This document shows, piece after piece, positions 1 to 12,200 of a stretch of DNA of 64,000 nucleotides; positions within the stretch are counted from its first letter, which is position 1; the number at the start of each line of letters is the position of its first letter. This stretch comes from Bostrychus sinensis (Eukaryota; Chordata; Actinopteri; Gobiiformes; Eleotridae). The translations under genes were made by a program, and so were the position numbers. The stretch covers positions 39,271,593-39,335,592 of the forward strand of contig CM036245.1 of assembly GCA_020698575.1 (NCBI GenBank). Direction: 5' to 3'. The notes beneath the pieces were generated by a model. That model was not told where the DNA came from and made no database searches. It saw nothing but the letters and a program-made list of their open reading frames with translations.

Positions 1-80
1 GCCTGTCTCTGCTAACATTGGAGCAGCTGCAGTCTGAGGACATGCTGCAGAAAATCACTCAGATGGCCCACCAGAACTGA
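1..80 (+). CDS. ercc2: ERCC2/XPD helicase, C-terminal end (partial, last exon)
   Basis: The window opens inside the last coding exon of a + strand gene. The frame starting at base 3 gives 25 residues, beginning LSLLTLEQLQSEDML and ending MAHQN, before the TGA at 78-80. This resembles the C-terminus of human ERCC2 as I recall it (LSLLSLEQLESEE, ending in a QIAQQ-like tail). XPD is the 5'-3' DNA helicase of TFIIH and acts in nucleotide excision repair and transcription initiation in the nucleus. The helicase domains lie outside the window. The call rests on this short tail plus position: the next two genes are klc3 and ckm, as in the human KLC3-ERCC2 neighbourhood with the same convergent orientation. 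No other protein came to mind for this tail, but 25 residues is little evidence. Confidence 0.8.
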   Translation, partial: LSLLTLEQLQSEDMLQKITQMAHQN

Positions 81-113
81 CCCTCCTCCCCATCGACACT
101 GTCATCTAATACA

Positions 114-119
114 AATAAA
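114..119 (+). terminator. ercc2: Poly(A) signal of ercc2
   Basis: A canonical AATAAA lies 34 bases after the ercc2 stop codon, so the 3'UTR is very short (about 60 bases if cleavage is 15-25 bases downstream). Confidence 0.75.
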
Positions 120-140
120 GGCTTTGTCAGCGGCTTTTGA

Positions 141-3100
141 TAGAATTCAGTCTTGTGTAGTTGTTTGTGGGTTGGGTTAAAGGGGTAAAAGTGAAATTTG
201 GGAGATGGGAGAACCCACTGTAAGGATGCTGAGCACTTCATAAGGACTGGCTTTTGTGTACCTTAAGTTATATGAAAGTGTGTGGGATGTGTGTATATCC
301 TGTATTGTGGATGATGTTCTAATATTTTCAGGTGAATACACTTATTACATCTCAAAAAAGTATTTAACATGTCAGATTTAGGAGCTGTTACAGCTGCAGG
401 ACACGTTTGTCACATGACAAAAACTCAGATTAGACAAAGGGCAGTAGAGCTAACCCGCTCAGATCACTGCTTGAGCCATTTCATTTTTAACCTTGTTCTT
501 CCCAGAGATGTCCCTTTAAAAAACTACTGTTTTGAATAGAACTTTGGCGCATCATCTTTCATTTCTTCACCGTTCTATGTAGATGATTTAATTAAGACAA
601 ATGCAGGCTATTTGACATGTATCTGATTATATGTCAGAATGATAGATTTGCACCTGAGTAGAGTCACCAGGTCACACACTACAGGATTTCTCAAACTAAT
701 TAGTACACACTACATGATTCTGTCTAGAGATGGCTTGAAAATTTGAACATGTTTGACTGAGACTAAGGTCTGGTTGGGTCATTGCAGATTCCAGACTTCA
801 CCCTCCACACTCAGATTTCTGAGCCAACTAGTGCTGACTGGTACAGACTTCATTTGTAAATCATGGGTAAAATCTGTCAGTAAGTCTTGTAGTGTGTCCC
901 CAGCTTTAGTATCTGTACTTCGGTTGTCCTCATATGCTCTCTGCACTGGCTTTTCAGAATGCAATACAAAGCCACTAAAATAATGTTTAAATAGAGTAAC
1001 ATGCCAAAAAGGCAAACACACAAAAACCCCTAGGTGAATGTTGTAAATGGCCCTTTTTAAAGGCAGGTTGAGTCCAAACTCAGTTTCCTTCTGTTCAGGC
1101 TGAACACTGAGTTTTTGGTCTTGGTCAATTTGAACTCTAACAGCAAATTTGACCTTAGAATTCCAGATTTATTTATTTTTTTACAGTGTAATGAATGTAA
1201 CAATGCTGCAGCGTAGACATAAAATGAATAAGGCTTGTTTGATGCCTAGAATTTAAAAGGCTTATCACAACTAAATACACACATTCCCAGCAAGAAACCT
1301 GTGCCAAATCAATTTGCCAATCACAGAAGGCTGATGTGCTGCTGTGGTCATGCCAGAAAACTGGAAAGGAAAGATCAACATGCAACATTTGTATAAAACT
1401 ACAGAGAGAAAAACAAAAACAGAGATACAGATATTTACATAAACACAATTTATTTCAGACCAACCTCTACAGAGATGGGAATGTTCTTGGGATTAGAAAA
1501 CGACTTCTTCAGTGAGTACCTAATTTTTTTTCCCTCCGAGTTTCAAACAGAACATGACGTCCAGTGAATGATCTGGAGGGGAGGGAGGCATCTGTCGACC
1601 TCAGAAAAACTGACATGACACAGGTAAGGTCTCCACACAGACACTGCACAGACCAAACGCTTGGATCTTTATTGTATTACATGTATTATTGTGGATGTAA
1701 AGAGATGGGGCAGGAGGCAGAGCAGCACCAAGGCCAGAGGAGGGAGGAGGATGTGTGGCCGATCGGTCAGGCTGCTCATGGTAAAAGACCAAAACATTAC
1801 AGGTGGCCTGCACAGTACTAAGGAGATCCTCTAAAACATCCCTCCAAATATAGACCATGGCAGAAGATTCTACAGCCAAGTGTTAAAACATGGGGTCAGG
1901 GGGCAACCTTGATAACAACTGGGTAAGTCATTTGATCCAGAAGATAAAGGCAGGTCCAAATCCAAAAGTGTCCAGCACAGTGAACAGGAGGGCCCATTGA
2001 CTCAATCCAATGCCTTCTCTGGGTCGGTGGAAACCATGCATATTGGCCTGTCCTCAGGGGCAGGGGAGACCGTGTCAAAAAGTTGCCTAATATTAAAACA
2101 TGATTGTCTGCTTTTGATAAATCCAGTTTGATCTCTGAAAATAACTGTCTGTGAGGTAGGACTGTAGCTGAAATTTTAGTATTTATGTTTAAAGTTTATT
2201 ATGACTTTTCTTCTCTTTGCAATCAGGGTGATGCAGAATTCAGTAAAGGACTCATTGGTAAATCACCCAAGAGACTGCAAGACTGAGAGAATTGTTTTGG
2301 TCTTCCACAGTTAAACATGCGTCAGGTGAGCCATCCTCTCACATCCAGAGGTTTTTCCCTTTGCACCTCATACACGTGCACATCCATGCACTTTCTACAT
2401 TACTGATGTCCTGAACTAAAAAAACAACAATAAATCCAACTTAAAGATATGTTTAAATAAAACCGTTGTGTGCTTATTTGTCCAACATTTCTCTGAAGAC
2501 CTTTGAGCCAACTGTGGTTGTGATATGGGTCCATGTAAATAAAATTTAAATTCTTTGTTGCTGAGCCAGTTATTGACAGATATTAACATATGAGAAGGTA
2601 ACACCACTATAAGCTGTTTTTTTTTTTTTTTTTAAGCTAATCCAACTGGTAGATGTGCTGCATTTATACAGTAAAGGCTTGCTAATAATGAGCCTTCATT
2701 GGAAACTTCCAGCATGTCTAAAATAAATCTGGACCCTAAGTTGGCCTAGTCTGAGATGGTCCAACCTGCTCTCCCTGCCAGTGTTGCAGTAAGTAAAATA
2801 AATGGTCCCATTTATATAGCGCTTTTCTACCTCCATGGGTACTCAAAGCGCTTTACATCAAGGAACCATTCACCCATTCACACTCACATTCATACACTTG
2901 TGTGCGCAGTACAGTCCTGATTCAGTCAAAGTGCAAAAACACAATCCCTTAACAAAAACACACAGTAAAGACTGGTTTAAAAATATAATGTTCTGTAAGA
3001 TGACCTTTGTGACCCATCTTCCGAAACTCTGATCTGAAATGTTTCTGTCCCAGGAATGTTCATCCCTCAAAGTGGGCTGGATGTAGTGCAAAGATATGCT

Positions 3101-3233
3101 GATAACTTCAGTTAGTACATATTATATGCAGATCACACCTGCATGTAAACGCACTGACTCTAACATGACCACAAGAACTTTGTTTAAGTGTGTACAGGTC
3201 CCAGAGGTCACAGGTCACAGGTCTGTGTCGGTG
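141..3233. other. ercc2-klc3 convergent intergenic region (with klc3 3'UTR)
   Basis: No coding exon is recognisable. The klc3 3'UTR must lie here on the - strand, but its end is uncertain: candidate - strand AATAAA signals occur near 1168-1175 and 1451-1456. A T-run sits at 2617-2633 and a SINE tail fragment at about 2800-2935. Short open frames here look like chance. Confidence 0.6.
2800..2935 (-). repeat. SINE 3'-tail fragment
   Basis: The - strand contains the tail that ends the other SINE copies in this window: AATGGGTGAATGGTTCC, then AAAGCGCTTTGAGTA-like sequence and GCGCTATATAAAT. The tRNA-derived head is missing, so this is a truncated copy. Confidence 0.6.
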
Positions 3234-6200
3234 TTAACTGGTCCCGCTGTAGGAGCCACGCCGGGTCAGACTCTGTGTGCTGGAACTGAGACCTCGAACT
3301 TCTGGCCAACGCTTTGAACAAAAATGTTTAAAGCAATTTGAAGTAATAACCAGATTTTATGAGTGTTCTGAAAGATTCTAGAGTCAGTGAGGGGCTCTTA
3401 CCTGGTCCTGAGAGTCACAGGCCCCAACATTCAGCAGATTCAGAGACTTGGCCCTCTTCATCCTGTAGAGGTATGGACACTGTAAGAACCAGCTACTTTA
3501 GTTATCAACAAGCAAGTAGAGGCCAATGCAGGTACCGATTTTTTTCAGAGCAGCCGATGGCCGATAAACACTGCTGATGTTTTGGGCCAATATGTAGGGC
3601 AGATTTTCTTAATTTTATGAAAGAAATATAATATAACTATTTGTTTTAGTAATGCTTATTTAAACGCAAACAAATGTGTTAGAATGTGATGGTTAAAGAT
3701 CAGTTTTTTGAGAAAACCAATAATAATGCAATCTCAATCAAACTTGCTGCGCGACTAGCGCTTCGGGAGAGCTACAAAATACATTTAAATTTTTCTTCAA
3801 GGTTCTATGCCAGAGAAATGGGCAAAGTATTTTTATTGGCATTTTGAGCTTTTCAGGTCGAGATAATGTGAATTTGGATGATTCCTGTGAACAGCAGTGT
3901 AAGAGGTCCTTTAGTCACTGGATCTCCCAGACCAAAAATTGACATTAAAAGGGCAAGAATTGTCCAATTGACTAAAAAAATGCAAAAATAGGGCCGATAT
4001 TGGTTGACCTTTATAAGTGAGGCCACATGTGCACTGGGAGAGACAGGGACAGAGTATTTCAGACCAGCAACATGATGGAACTTCTATTCTGGTAAGAAAA
4101 AAAAAAGTTCTAATGTGCTGGAACCTGAGAACTGGCACTTAGATAGGCCTTTTCCAACGCTGTAGTGGTCCCCAATTTGAATAAACACACTTCAGTCCAT
4201 GTCCTACACTGAACACAGACACACCATTACAGTGCTTTAGGGCCTTTGTGCAACAGGATTTGTACTAACCCTAAATGCAAATGATGAACTGTATGAATAA
4301 TTGTAAATATAAATCGATATTTTTAAAGTTATTTAAAACTAACTTGAAATATGCACAACTAGAAGAAAACTGTACTGACAGTGACCTACCCAGAGTTCCT
4401 GGGGTGTGTCTCCTCCACCTCTTCTCCTTTCAGCTTGCGGACCAGTTTCTCACTGCTGCGCCTGATGGACTCCCTGAGTTTGGTGAAAGAGCCACTGCGC
4501 CTCAATCCCTCGGTTCCAGACAACCCCTCCGCTGCCCCGGACCAACTGGGACGGCCCTCACCTGGGGGGAAGGTTCACACAGTTCTGTTGACTCTTTAAA
4601 GCAATCATCCCACAAACTGCTATAACACCAGATGACACAGCTGAGGCGGGACTGGGACAGATATCCAACAATAATGAATCTGTATACAGTGTTAGTGTGT
4701 TAGGTTAGTTTGGGTTAGTTTGGGTTAGTTATAACAGGGTAAACTGTATCCTTCCAAGCAACTACCACTGCCACAATGGCCATGGGGCGCTTAATAGTTG
4801 GCAGGTGTGAAGGGGTGTACCTCCCATTTTAAAAGCATGCTGAATTGCTCCTCTTTCTCTCATTTGTCTCTTGCACAGGTCGGTTTGTTTGCATCACATT
4901 TATAGAAGCAGCATATGTAGCACACTGGGTAGTATGGTTCATTTAGTTTGTTTTCAAGCATCTAAAACAAATTGTGTTGTACCCCTCTCATTTGTCTCTT
5001 GCCTCTTGCACAGAGCCGGGGCCCACCAGGCAGTCTAAAGACTGGTCGGCCATTTTGGGAGAAGTCCAGGCACACTGGGGACACAGTACCATACCAGTGC
5101 ACCAGCTGAAGCCACACAAGCCCAGACTGACCTACAGCCTGGGCCCCTGCCTAAATGCCCTTTTCAAAACCCCTCAGCTCGACCCACAATTCTAGCGTCA
5201 CAAGTCTCAATTTTAACAAGCTCCCTGGCTTTTAGCCTTTTAAACTTTTAATGAAGGTAACAATAAAACTTATTTGACCTTTCATGGTTTTATCTTTGTG
5301 GATTTCTGGTGGTGAACTGAACTTAAGGGGCGGCTAAACCTCTTGGGAGGTGTTATATAGTGTGTTGTTAGTGTTAGGTTAGTGTAGAATTAGTTTTAAG
5401 TGTTAGTGTTAGGTTAGTGTGTGTTGAGTTAGTGTTAGTTTGAGTGTTAGTGTGGTATTAGTGTGAGTGATAAGTTAGTGTTAGGTTAGTGTGAGTGTAG
5501 AATTAGTTTTAAGTGTTAATGTGAATGTTAGTGACTGCTGGAGGATCATTTAAGATCTGATCAAATCTGGTATAATGCCTTTTTTTCAATCTTGTTGAAT
5601 TAATGTGTGACCCTTCTAGATTAGCATTTCACATTTTACAACTTTATAAAAGCACTACTTAATGAACACATCTTTACTGGGAGCTGTTGCTTTCTCTCAT
5701 TTGTTAGCTCACCAAATCTGAGCTTTATCAACAGAGTGCATCAGATTGTCACCAGGGCAGCACAAAGGCGAGGGACCTGTGCTGTGTGCTGTTATTTCCT
5801 ATGCATGTAGCTCCAGATCTTTAACATTATAATATCAAGGGTGGATGTGTTTTTCTCCTGTGCCCTCTGCACTGTAGACACAAAAGCATTGTCTTTATCT
5901 GGCAGATGCCTGGCTGCTGGCAGATGTCCCAGTGATGATTGGATAGCTGACCCCATCTGTGCTCCTGTCCCGACCTGTGTGCCCTCAACCTCACCTCTAA
6001 GGATTTCCCGGATCTACCTCAACCCACTCACCTGTCTGGATGAGGCCACCTGCTGCATCCTATGGACTTCCTCAACCTATCTCACCCACTCTCGTCTGGA
6101 TGAATCCTTACAGAGCTGATATATGATCCTATAGATGAACTAAGGGACTAACAGTCCTAGATGCATTGCCTGTCCGTCCTGGGAGAGGATCTCTCCTTCA

Positions 6201-9200
6201 ATATGGGCTCCATAAGGTTTCTTCTTTTTTCCCGTACCTGGGTTTTTTAGGAGTTTTTCCTTACTGAGAAGGAGGGTCTAAGGACAGGAGTGTCCTGGGT
6301 CTGTTTAGTTTAGTGTAGTTATTGTTTGTGCTGATTGTGTGTTAAGTCTGATTGTGTGTTTATGTTTGATCAACTGTTTGTGAAGCCCTTTGAGGCGACT
6401 TTTGTTGTGATATTGGGCTATACAAATAAATCTGAATTGAATTGAATTGAATTGAATCTGCAGATCCTCAATTGACTGCTGGCGAAGGAAGTCCAGTCAG
6501 CTCAACTCAAGTCTAGTTTGATTCCAAAAGCTTGTTGAGTATACTAGGATAACTATTGTTACTACTACTCTTTGCTTCTCTTTTCTTTGAAAACAACATG
6601 CTTGTTGGACTAGGGCTGTGTCTTTACTCACACATTGCTTAGTGTTTTTCCACTTAAGCTCTTCTCTTATTGGTAAAGTTAGAAAAATGAGCATGTCACA
6701 TACAAATGCTTGATATGAAAAAATAAAAAGATATATTGTACAGCCTTATATAACAAGGAAGGTTGTGGTGCCCATCTAGAGCAGCATAATAACATTACAG
6801 TTTATGTCTGAAAGGAAAACAGAAAAGCAGAACTTCGAGGTACTGCTGCTGCAGTAAAAGGTACCTTCCACAGAACCACAGTCCTTAGCATGAGCGTGGG
6901 TCAGGATCTCTTTGTAGAGCGCCTCAGCCTGCCGGTATTTGCCCTGTTTTAGGTAGCACGATGCCTGCCAAAAGATGAGCACAATTAAGTCCTGAGTCAC
7001 CACACAGCAGGGCAATAACAAAACAATATGGACTAAAGAAGAGAGGTTTGTACCTGTGAGACACTGACACTGCTTGACAGGAAGTGTGTTCACATGCAGT
7101 CTGAGAAATGTCAACTATTATAACCAGAGCCATAACCATAACCACGCAAACTTCTTATGTTTAAACATTTAAAAGACAAAGTTTCACTGCTGTGCTGCTC
7201 CTGACAGGTGGACCCAATGGCTTTGGAACAATGGGTCAAATGCAGGAAACAAAATATTCCTACAGCACAATAAAGAACCTGGATTCTTGCAGTAGTTTAG
7301 AACACTTATCTGGGCTTCCTTACGAGCTGGTGCAAACCCAGTGTAAAAGGTACTTCAACAGAGCAAATAGAGACTGTGTCTGTCTCCCGTCTAAACTTTA
7401 ACACCAACTCCCACACCAAAAGACCGTAATATTCTCTGGTCCCCTGCCAAAATTTGACCAATGATGAAATATACAGCTGCTTTTCATTATTCAACCGCTG
7501 GTTATCTAGATGGTGGCCAGAAAACGGCACAGGCTTTATTGATAATTGGCGAGCGTTTTGGGGAAAGCCCGGTCTCTTACGGAGAGACTGCATTCATCCC
7601 ACGTTGGATGGTGCTGCGTTTGTGTCTAGAAATATGGCTGACAGCATTAGTCGTCCAACCTGATGAACCAGAGGTGGGACCCGGGCACAGAGCAGTAGTT
7701 TAAAACACTTCTCTGAGCTTCCTTACGAGCTGGGACAAACCCAGTATAAAGGTATTTCAGCAGAGCAAACAGAGACTGTGTCTGTCCCCCGCCTAAACAC
7801 CAACTCCATCAGCAAAAGACAAATAAGAGTGAGAGCCACAAATTTAATAAAAATAACTTCTTGGTAGACCTATTAATAATAATCAAAACAATGACATAAT
7901 TAAATGTGGATTACTAAACATTAGGTCCATTTCCTCTAAATCCCTGTTAGTTAATGAATTAATTAACGATAATAAACTTAACCTACTGGCCTTAACAGAA
8001 ACCTGGCTACAACAGGATGATTATGTGAGACTTAATGAAGCTACTCCCCCAAGTCATGTAAACTTTCAGACAGCTAGGAGCGCAGGCGGAGGCGGGGGAG
8101 TGGCAGTAATATCACAGTCTAGTTTACTTCTTAGCCCTAAATCTAAACACACATATAATTCCTTTGAAAGCCTCATACTTACTATTAGTATGTTATAGTG
8201 CCATACCAACCAAGCAGAGTACTGCGCTCACAAAATGCAGGGCTATTAGTGGTTCCCATGGTTTCTAAAAGTACAGTTGGAGGTAGAACCTTTAGATACC
8301 AAGCTCCTGTTTTATGGAATCAGCTTCCAGCTCATGTTAGAGAGGCAGACACAGTCTCTACATTTAAGGTTAGGCTTAAAACATTCCTCTTTGAGAAAGC
8401 TTATGGTCAGGCCAGCTACGAACAGGGTTAACTCTACAGCTCCACAACTCGAGGAGCTAGAAGTTGGGGGAAGTATGGTGCACTGAGCCTCTGTGCTCTG
8501 GCTTCATCTGCTGCTCCTCTTCTATCACTGTCATTAATATTATCAAATATTCTATATCTCTGATCAGTTCATTGCTATTCACAAGTTGTCCCTCTACTGT
8601 TTCAGATGCCTGGCTGCTGGCAGATGTCCCAGTGACGATTGGATCTTTGCTGACCCCATCTGTGCTCCTGTCCCAACCTGTGGGCCCTCAACCTCACCTC
8701 TACTGACTTCCCAGATCTACCTCACCTCACTCCCCTGTCTGGATAAAACCTTACAGACCTGAACTATGATCCTATAGATGAGCTAATGAACTAACAGTCC
8801 TAGACACATGTTGCCTGTCCGTCCTGGGAGAGGATCTCTCCTTCAATATGGGCTCCATAAGGTTTCTTCTTTTTTTCCCAGAGCTTAATTTTTTAGGGGT
8901 TTTTCCTCACCAAGAAGGGTCTAAGGACAGGAGTGCCCTCGGTCTGTTTAGTTTAGTGTAGTTGATTGTGTGTTAAGTCTGATTGTGTGTTTATGTTTGA
9001 GTAACTGTTTGTGAAGCCAAATAAAACTGAATTGAATTATTCCAATACTGTTTATGTTCTTTCAGGAGTTACTGAGTAAGGAAGACATTTTTCCGACTTC
9101 GTTTTTCTGTCATTTCAGAAAGTTAGAGTGGATAAATATTAATACTTTTATTTTCTGAGTAAGAGGTTTAATAGCATTTTTAGCACAAATTTTGGCCAGC

Positions 9201-12200
9201 CTTGTTAATGCGCAGACTACACCACATAAATGAACTATTAGCACTGAGGAGACAGTGGTTTAGTTCTCTCTCCTGCATGTCCAAGACACATTTATAGCCT
9301 GTCCGTCCGACAGGATCTCTCTCTCTCAATGGGGTCTCCATAAGACGACCCCCCCCCCCCCCTTGAATTGCATGTAAAATCTGACAAGATGAGAAGTCCA
9401 GCTGTGAGGGCATAGTACACTCTGCATGTAAACACACTGACAGTGAACAGGAGATAGTTGTTGAGAGTGTGAGGGGCTGATAAAGGACTGACCAGGTTGT
9501 TCTTGGTCTTGGCCACGTTGCCGTCGTCTGGTCCCAGCTGACTCTGGTAGATGTGCAGGGCACGCTCATAGTACTGCTCCACCTCCTGGTACTTGCCCTG
9601 GTTCTGACACAGCAGAGCCAGGTTGTTGAGCTGCTTGGCCACATCTGGATGGTCTGTCCCCAAAACCTGAGGGGTAGGGTTAGAGTTAGTGACATCACAT
9701 TCCCATAGACTACCCAGCAGTGGGTCTCAGAGTGGCTGCTCTGTTCTTATAGGTGGAAGAAGTTCTTCAAATCTGTGCTCAAGTAAAGATAATATTGCTC
9801 AAAACATTATTACTTTTTATTTATTTGAGGGTTTTTTTGGAGGTTGTGCCTCCCACATCAGCTGCAAACCCAGGACCCTTCGATTACAGGGCGAGCACGC
9901 TGTCCACTTTGCCATCAATATGAAGAAAATTTTAAGAAAGTACTAATATTGAGTAAAGTATACTATACAATTACTACTATATACACAATCACATATATGA
10001 TTTATTTATAGATGAAAGTTTTTGCTTGATGTATGTGATATCCATAGTATATTTTGAAGTTATCTGACACTAAACTAAGCTTGTACCATAGGTAGTAGTG
10101 TTCAGCCTTTGCATCAAAGCCCAGATGACAGTATTAAACAGGGTCCATTACCTTTTCTCGAATCTCAAGAGCTCTTTTACACAGAGGCTCTGCTTCTTTG
10201 TACTTTCCTCTTTTTCCATAGAGCACTGACAGGTTGTTGAGTGTGGCTGCCACCTAGACACATACAGACATGTTAGAGTCAAACAACTTCATCTCTATAG
10301 TGCGTTTCTAACTCATGAAGGAACCATTCACCCATTCACTCTCACAAACCCACACATTCATAAAAAGTGGCTTGCCCAAGGACACAACTGCAGTATGAAC
10401 TAGTTTCTCCAGTTTATACTGCCATTGTGTCCAGGGATCAAACCGCCAACCTTCTGCTTCATGGAAGACAGGAGCCATTTCTTAATTGCCAGTAGCAGTC
10501 TCTGGACTTGTGTATTCAGGGGAACAAACTTGTAGGTCCAGACTTGGAGGATGGACTTTGCTCTTTTAAGATTCTGGGACAAGGTGAACTTGATAAAACG
10601 TGCGGAGCAGGAACACATCCGGGGATTTAGAACGGACATGCCAAAAAACAAACTTTGAATTGGAACAGTACTTGAGCTGAGGCTGATTGTGAAGCATGGA
10701 CAACAAGGCAGATTGAGAAGCAGCCCTGATCTTCCTACAGAGCTACTGCCACCACAGAATAGACACAGGTCTCTTTCAAACAGTCAGTACAGTACATTTA
10801 CATGCAGCACAAGCTACAGCAGGATTACAACCAAAGATCATGGTAGCCTGTGGCAGAGTGACCCAGAATAGTGTTTGATCTAAAAATGTGTGCAAAACTC
10901 TAAACAGTGGACTTGATGTTTTGTTGCTGCTGAAGCCTCTTAGACCTGCTTTTTTTTTTCCAGTCTTGTTCAATTAATGCATGACACTTCTAGATTAGCC
11001 CCCCCAGCCCCCCAGCTCTAGAGGTAAAGGTGAGCCACCAACAGCGGGATGGTCCATTCCTAGAGTTTTCTCTCGAATTGCCAAGGCATCATTCAGCAGG
11101 TTAGCTGCTTCCTTGTATTTATTTTGGTCCCTGTAGAAAAGACACATCGACTCATTAATACCTTCAGTGTTGCTCCTTACAATATGTCTGAAGTTAACAT
11201 TCTAACTGAACACAGCAGATGTATGAATGAATGGTTGTTCAGGTATGCAGTGTTTTATTAGTCTGTTACTGGACATGTTTACTTCCATTGTCAAACTAGC
11301 TACTGTGTCTGCAAATAGTTTGTTTTGTCTTATCTTTAGATAATTAAAAAACAAAATAATTTGACCAGCAAAAACAAATCTGTAGTTTGACAGAGGTTAC
11401 GGTAACACACACACCTGTACACAAGTGCAAGGATGTTGAGCATAGTGGCTACATCTGGATGGTTGTGTCCAGATGACTTCTCCAGGTCCTCCAGCGCCTG
11501 CTCACAACAGAATGCAAGTTGAGTAGAACATGGGTCAGTAGAACATGTGTGTTGTGTGGGTGGTTCTGCTCTGACCTGCTTACAGAGGGGCACAGCCACC
11601 TCGTAGCGTCCCTGTGAGGCGTACTGAATGACCAGGTTGTGGAGTGTGCGCAGCCGGGCTGGGATCTCATAGCCACCCTGCTGGGCTGCCACCGCTGCAC
11701 TGCTTTGGTGTGTTTGTGCTGCTGAAAAAACAAGAAGCATTAGGAAGTATTTTCTTCTGCAGTTCTAAGTACACTGAAACTGAGTTTTCCTCAAAGTTAG
11801 GTTTGATACTGTAGTGTAAGATGGAGAATGACTAAAGTGAAGGAAATAAATCAGAATGTTTACATACAGGTGGAGAAATGATGTCTGATTATAACCAGAG
11901 TTTTGTCATCACTTTAGTTCTGTCTCCTACGTAAACTCAGACTGTGAGAATTCCAGCTGAGAGGATTAATCCAGTTATGTATAAAGGATCATCACTGAGT
12001 ACGCTTGGTTTGTAAATTGATAATAAATCAAAATTGGTTTATAAAATGCATACCGGGGTTTTGTAGGGTCAGACATATTTTCAATATTTTACCCCAGTGG
12101 TTCCTGACCTGGGGTCTGGGACCCCCTCAGGGTCGCGCCGGAGATAGCAGGAGTTAACAGAATTGTATTTAAAATTCTACACATCCTATATGAATAGGAA

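Noticed and set aside
5350..5545. Possible interstitial telomeric repeat (GTTAGTGTTAGG words)
   Set aside because: Spacing is irregular and pure TTAGGG units are absent, so it is a degenerate simple repeat.
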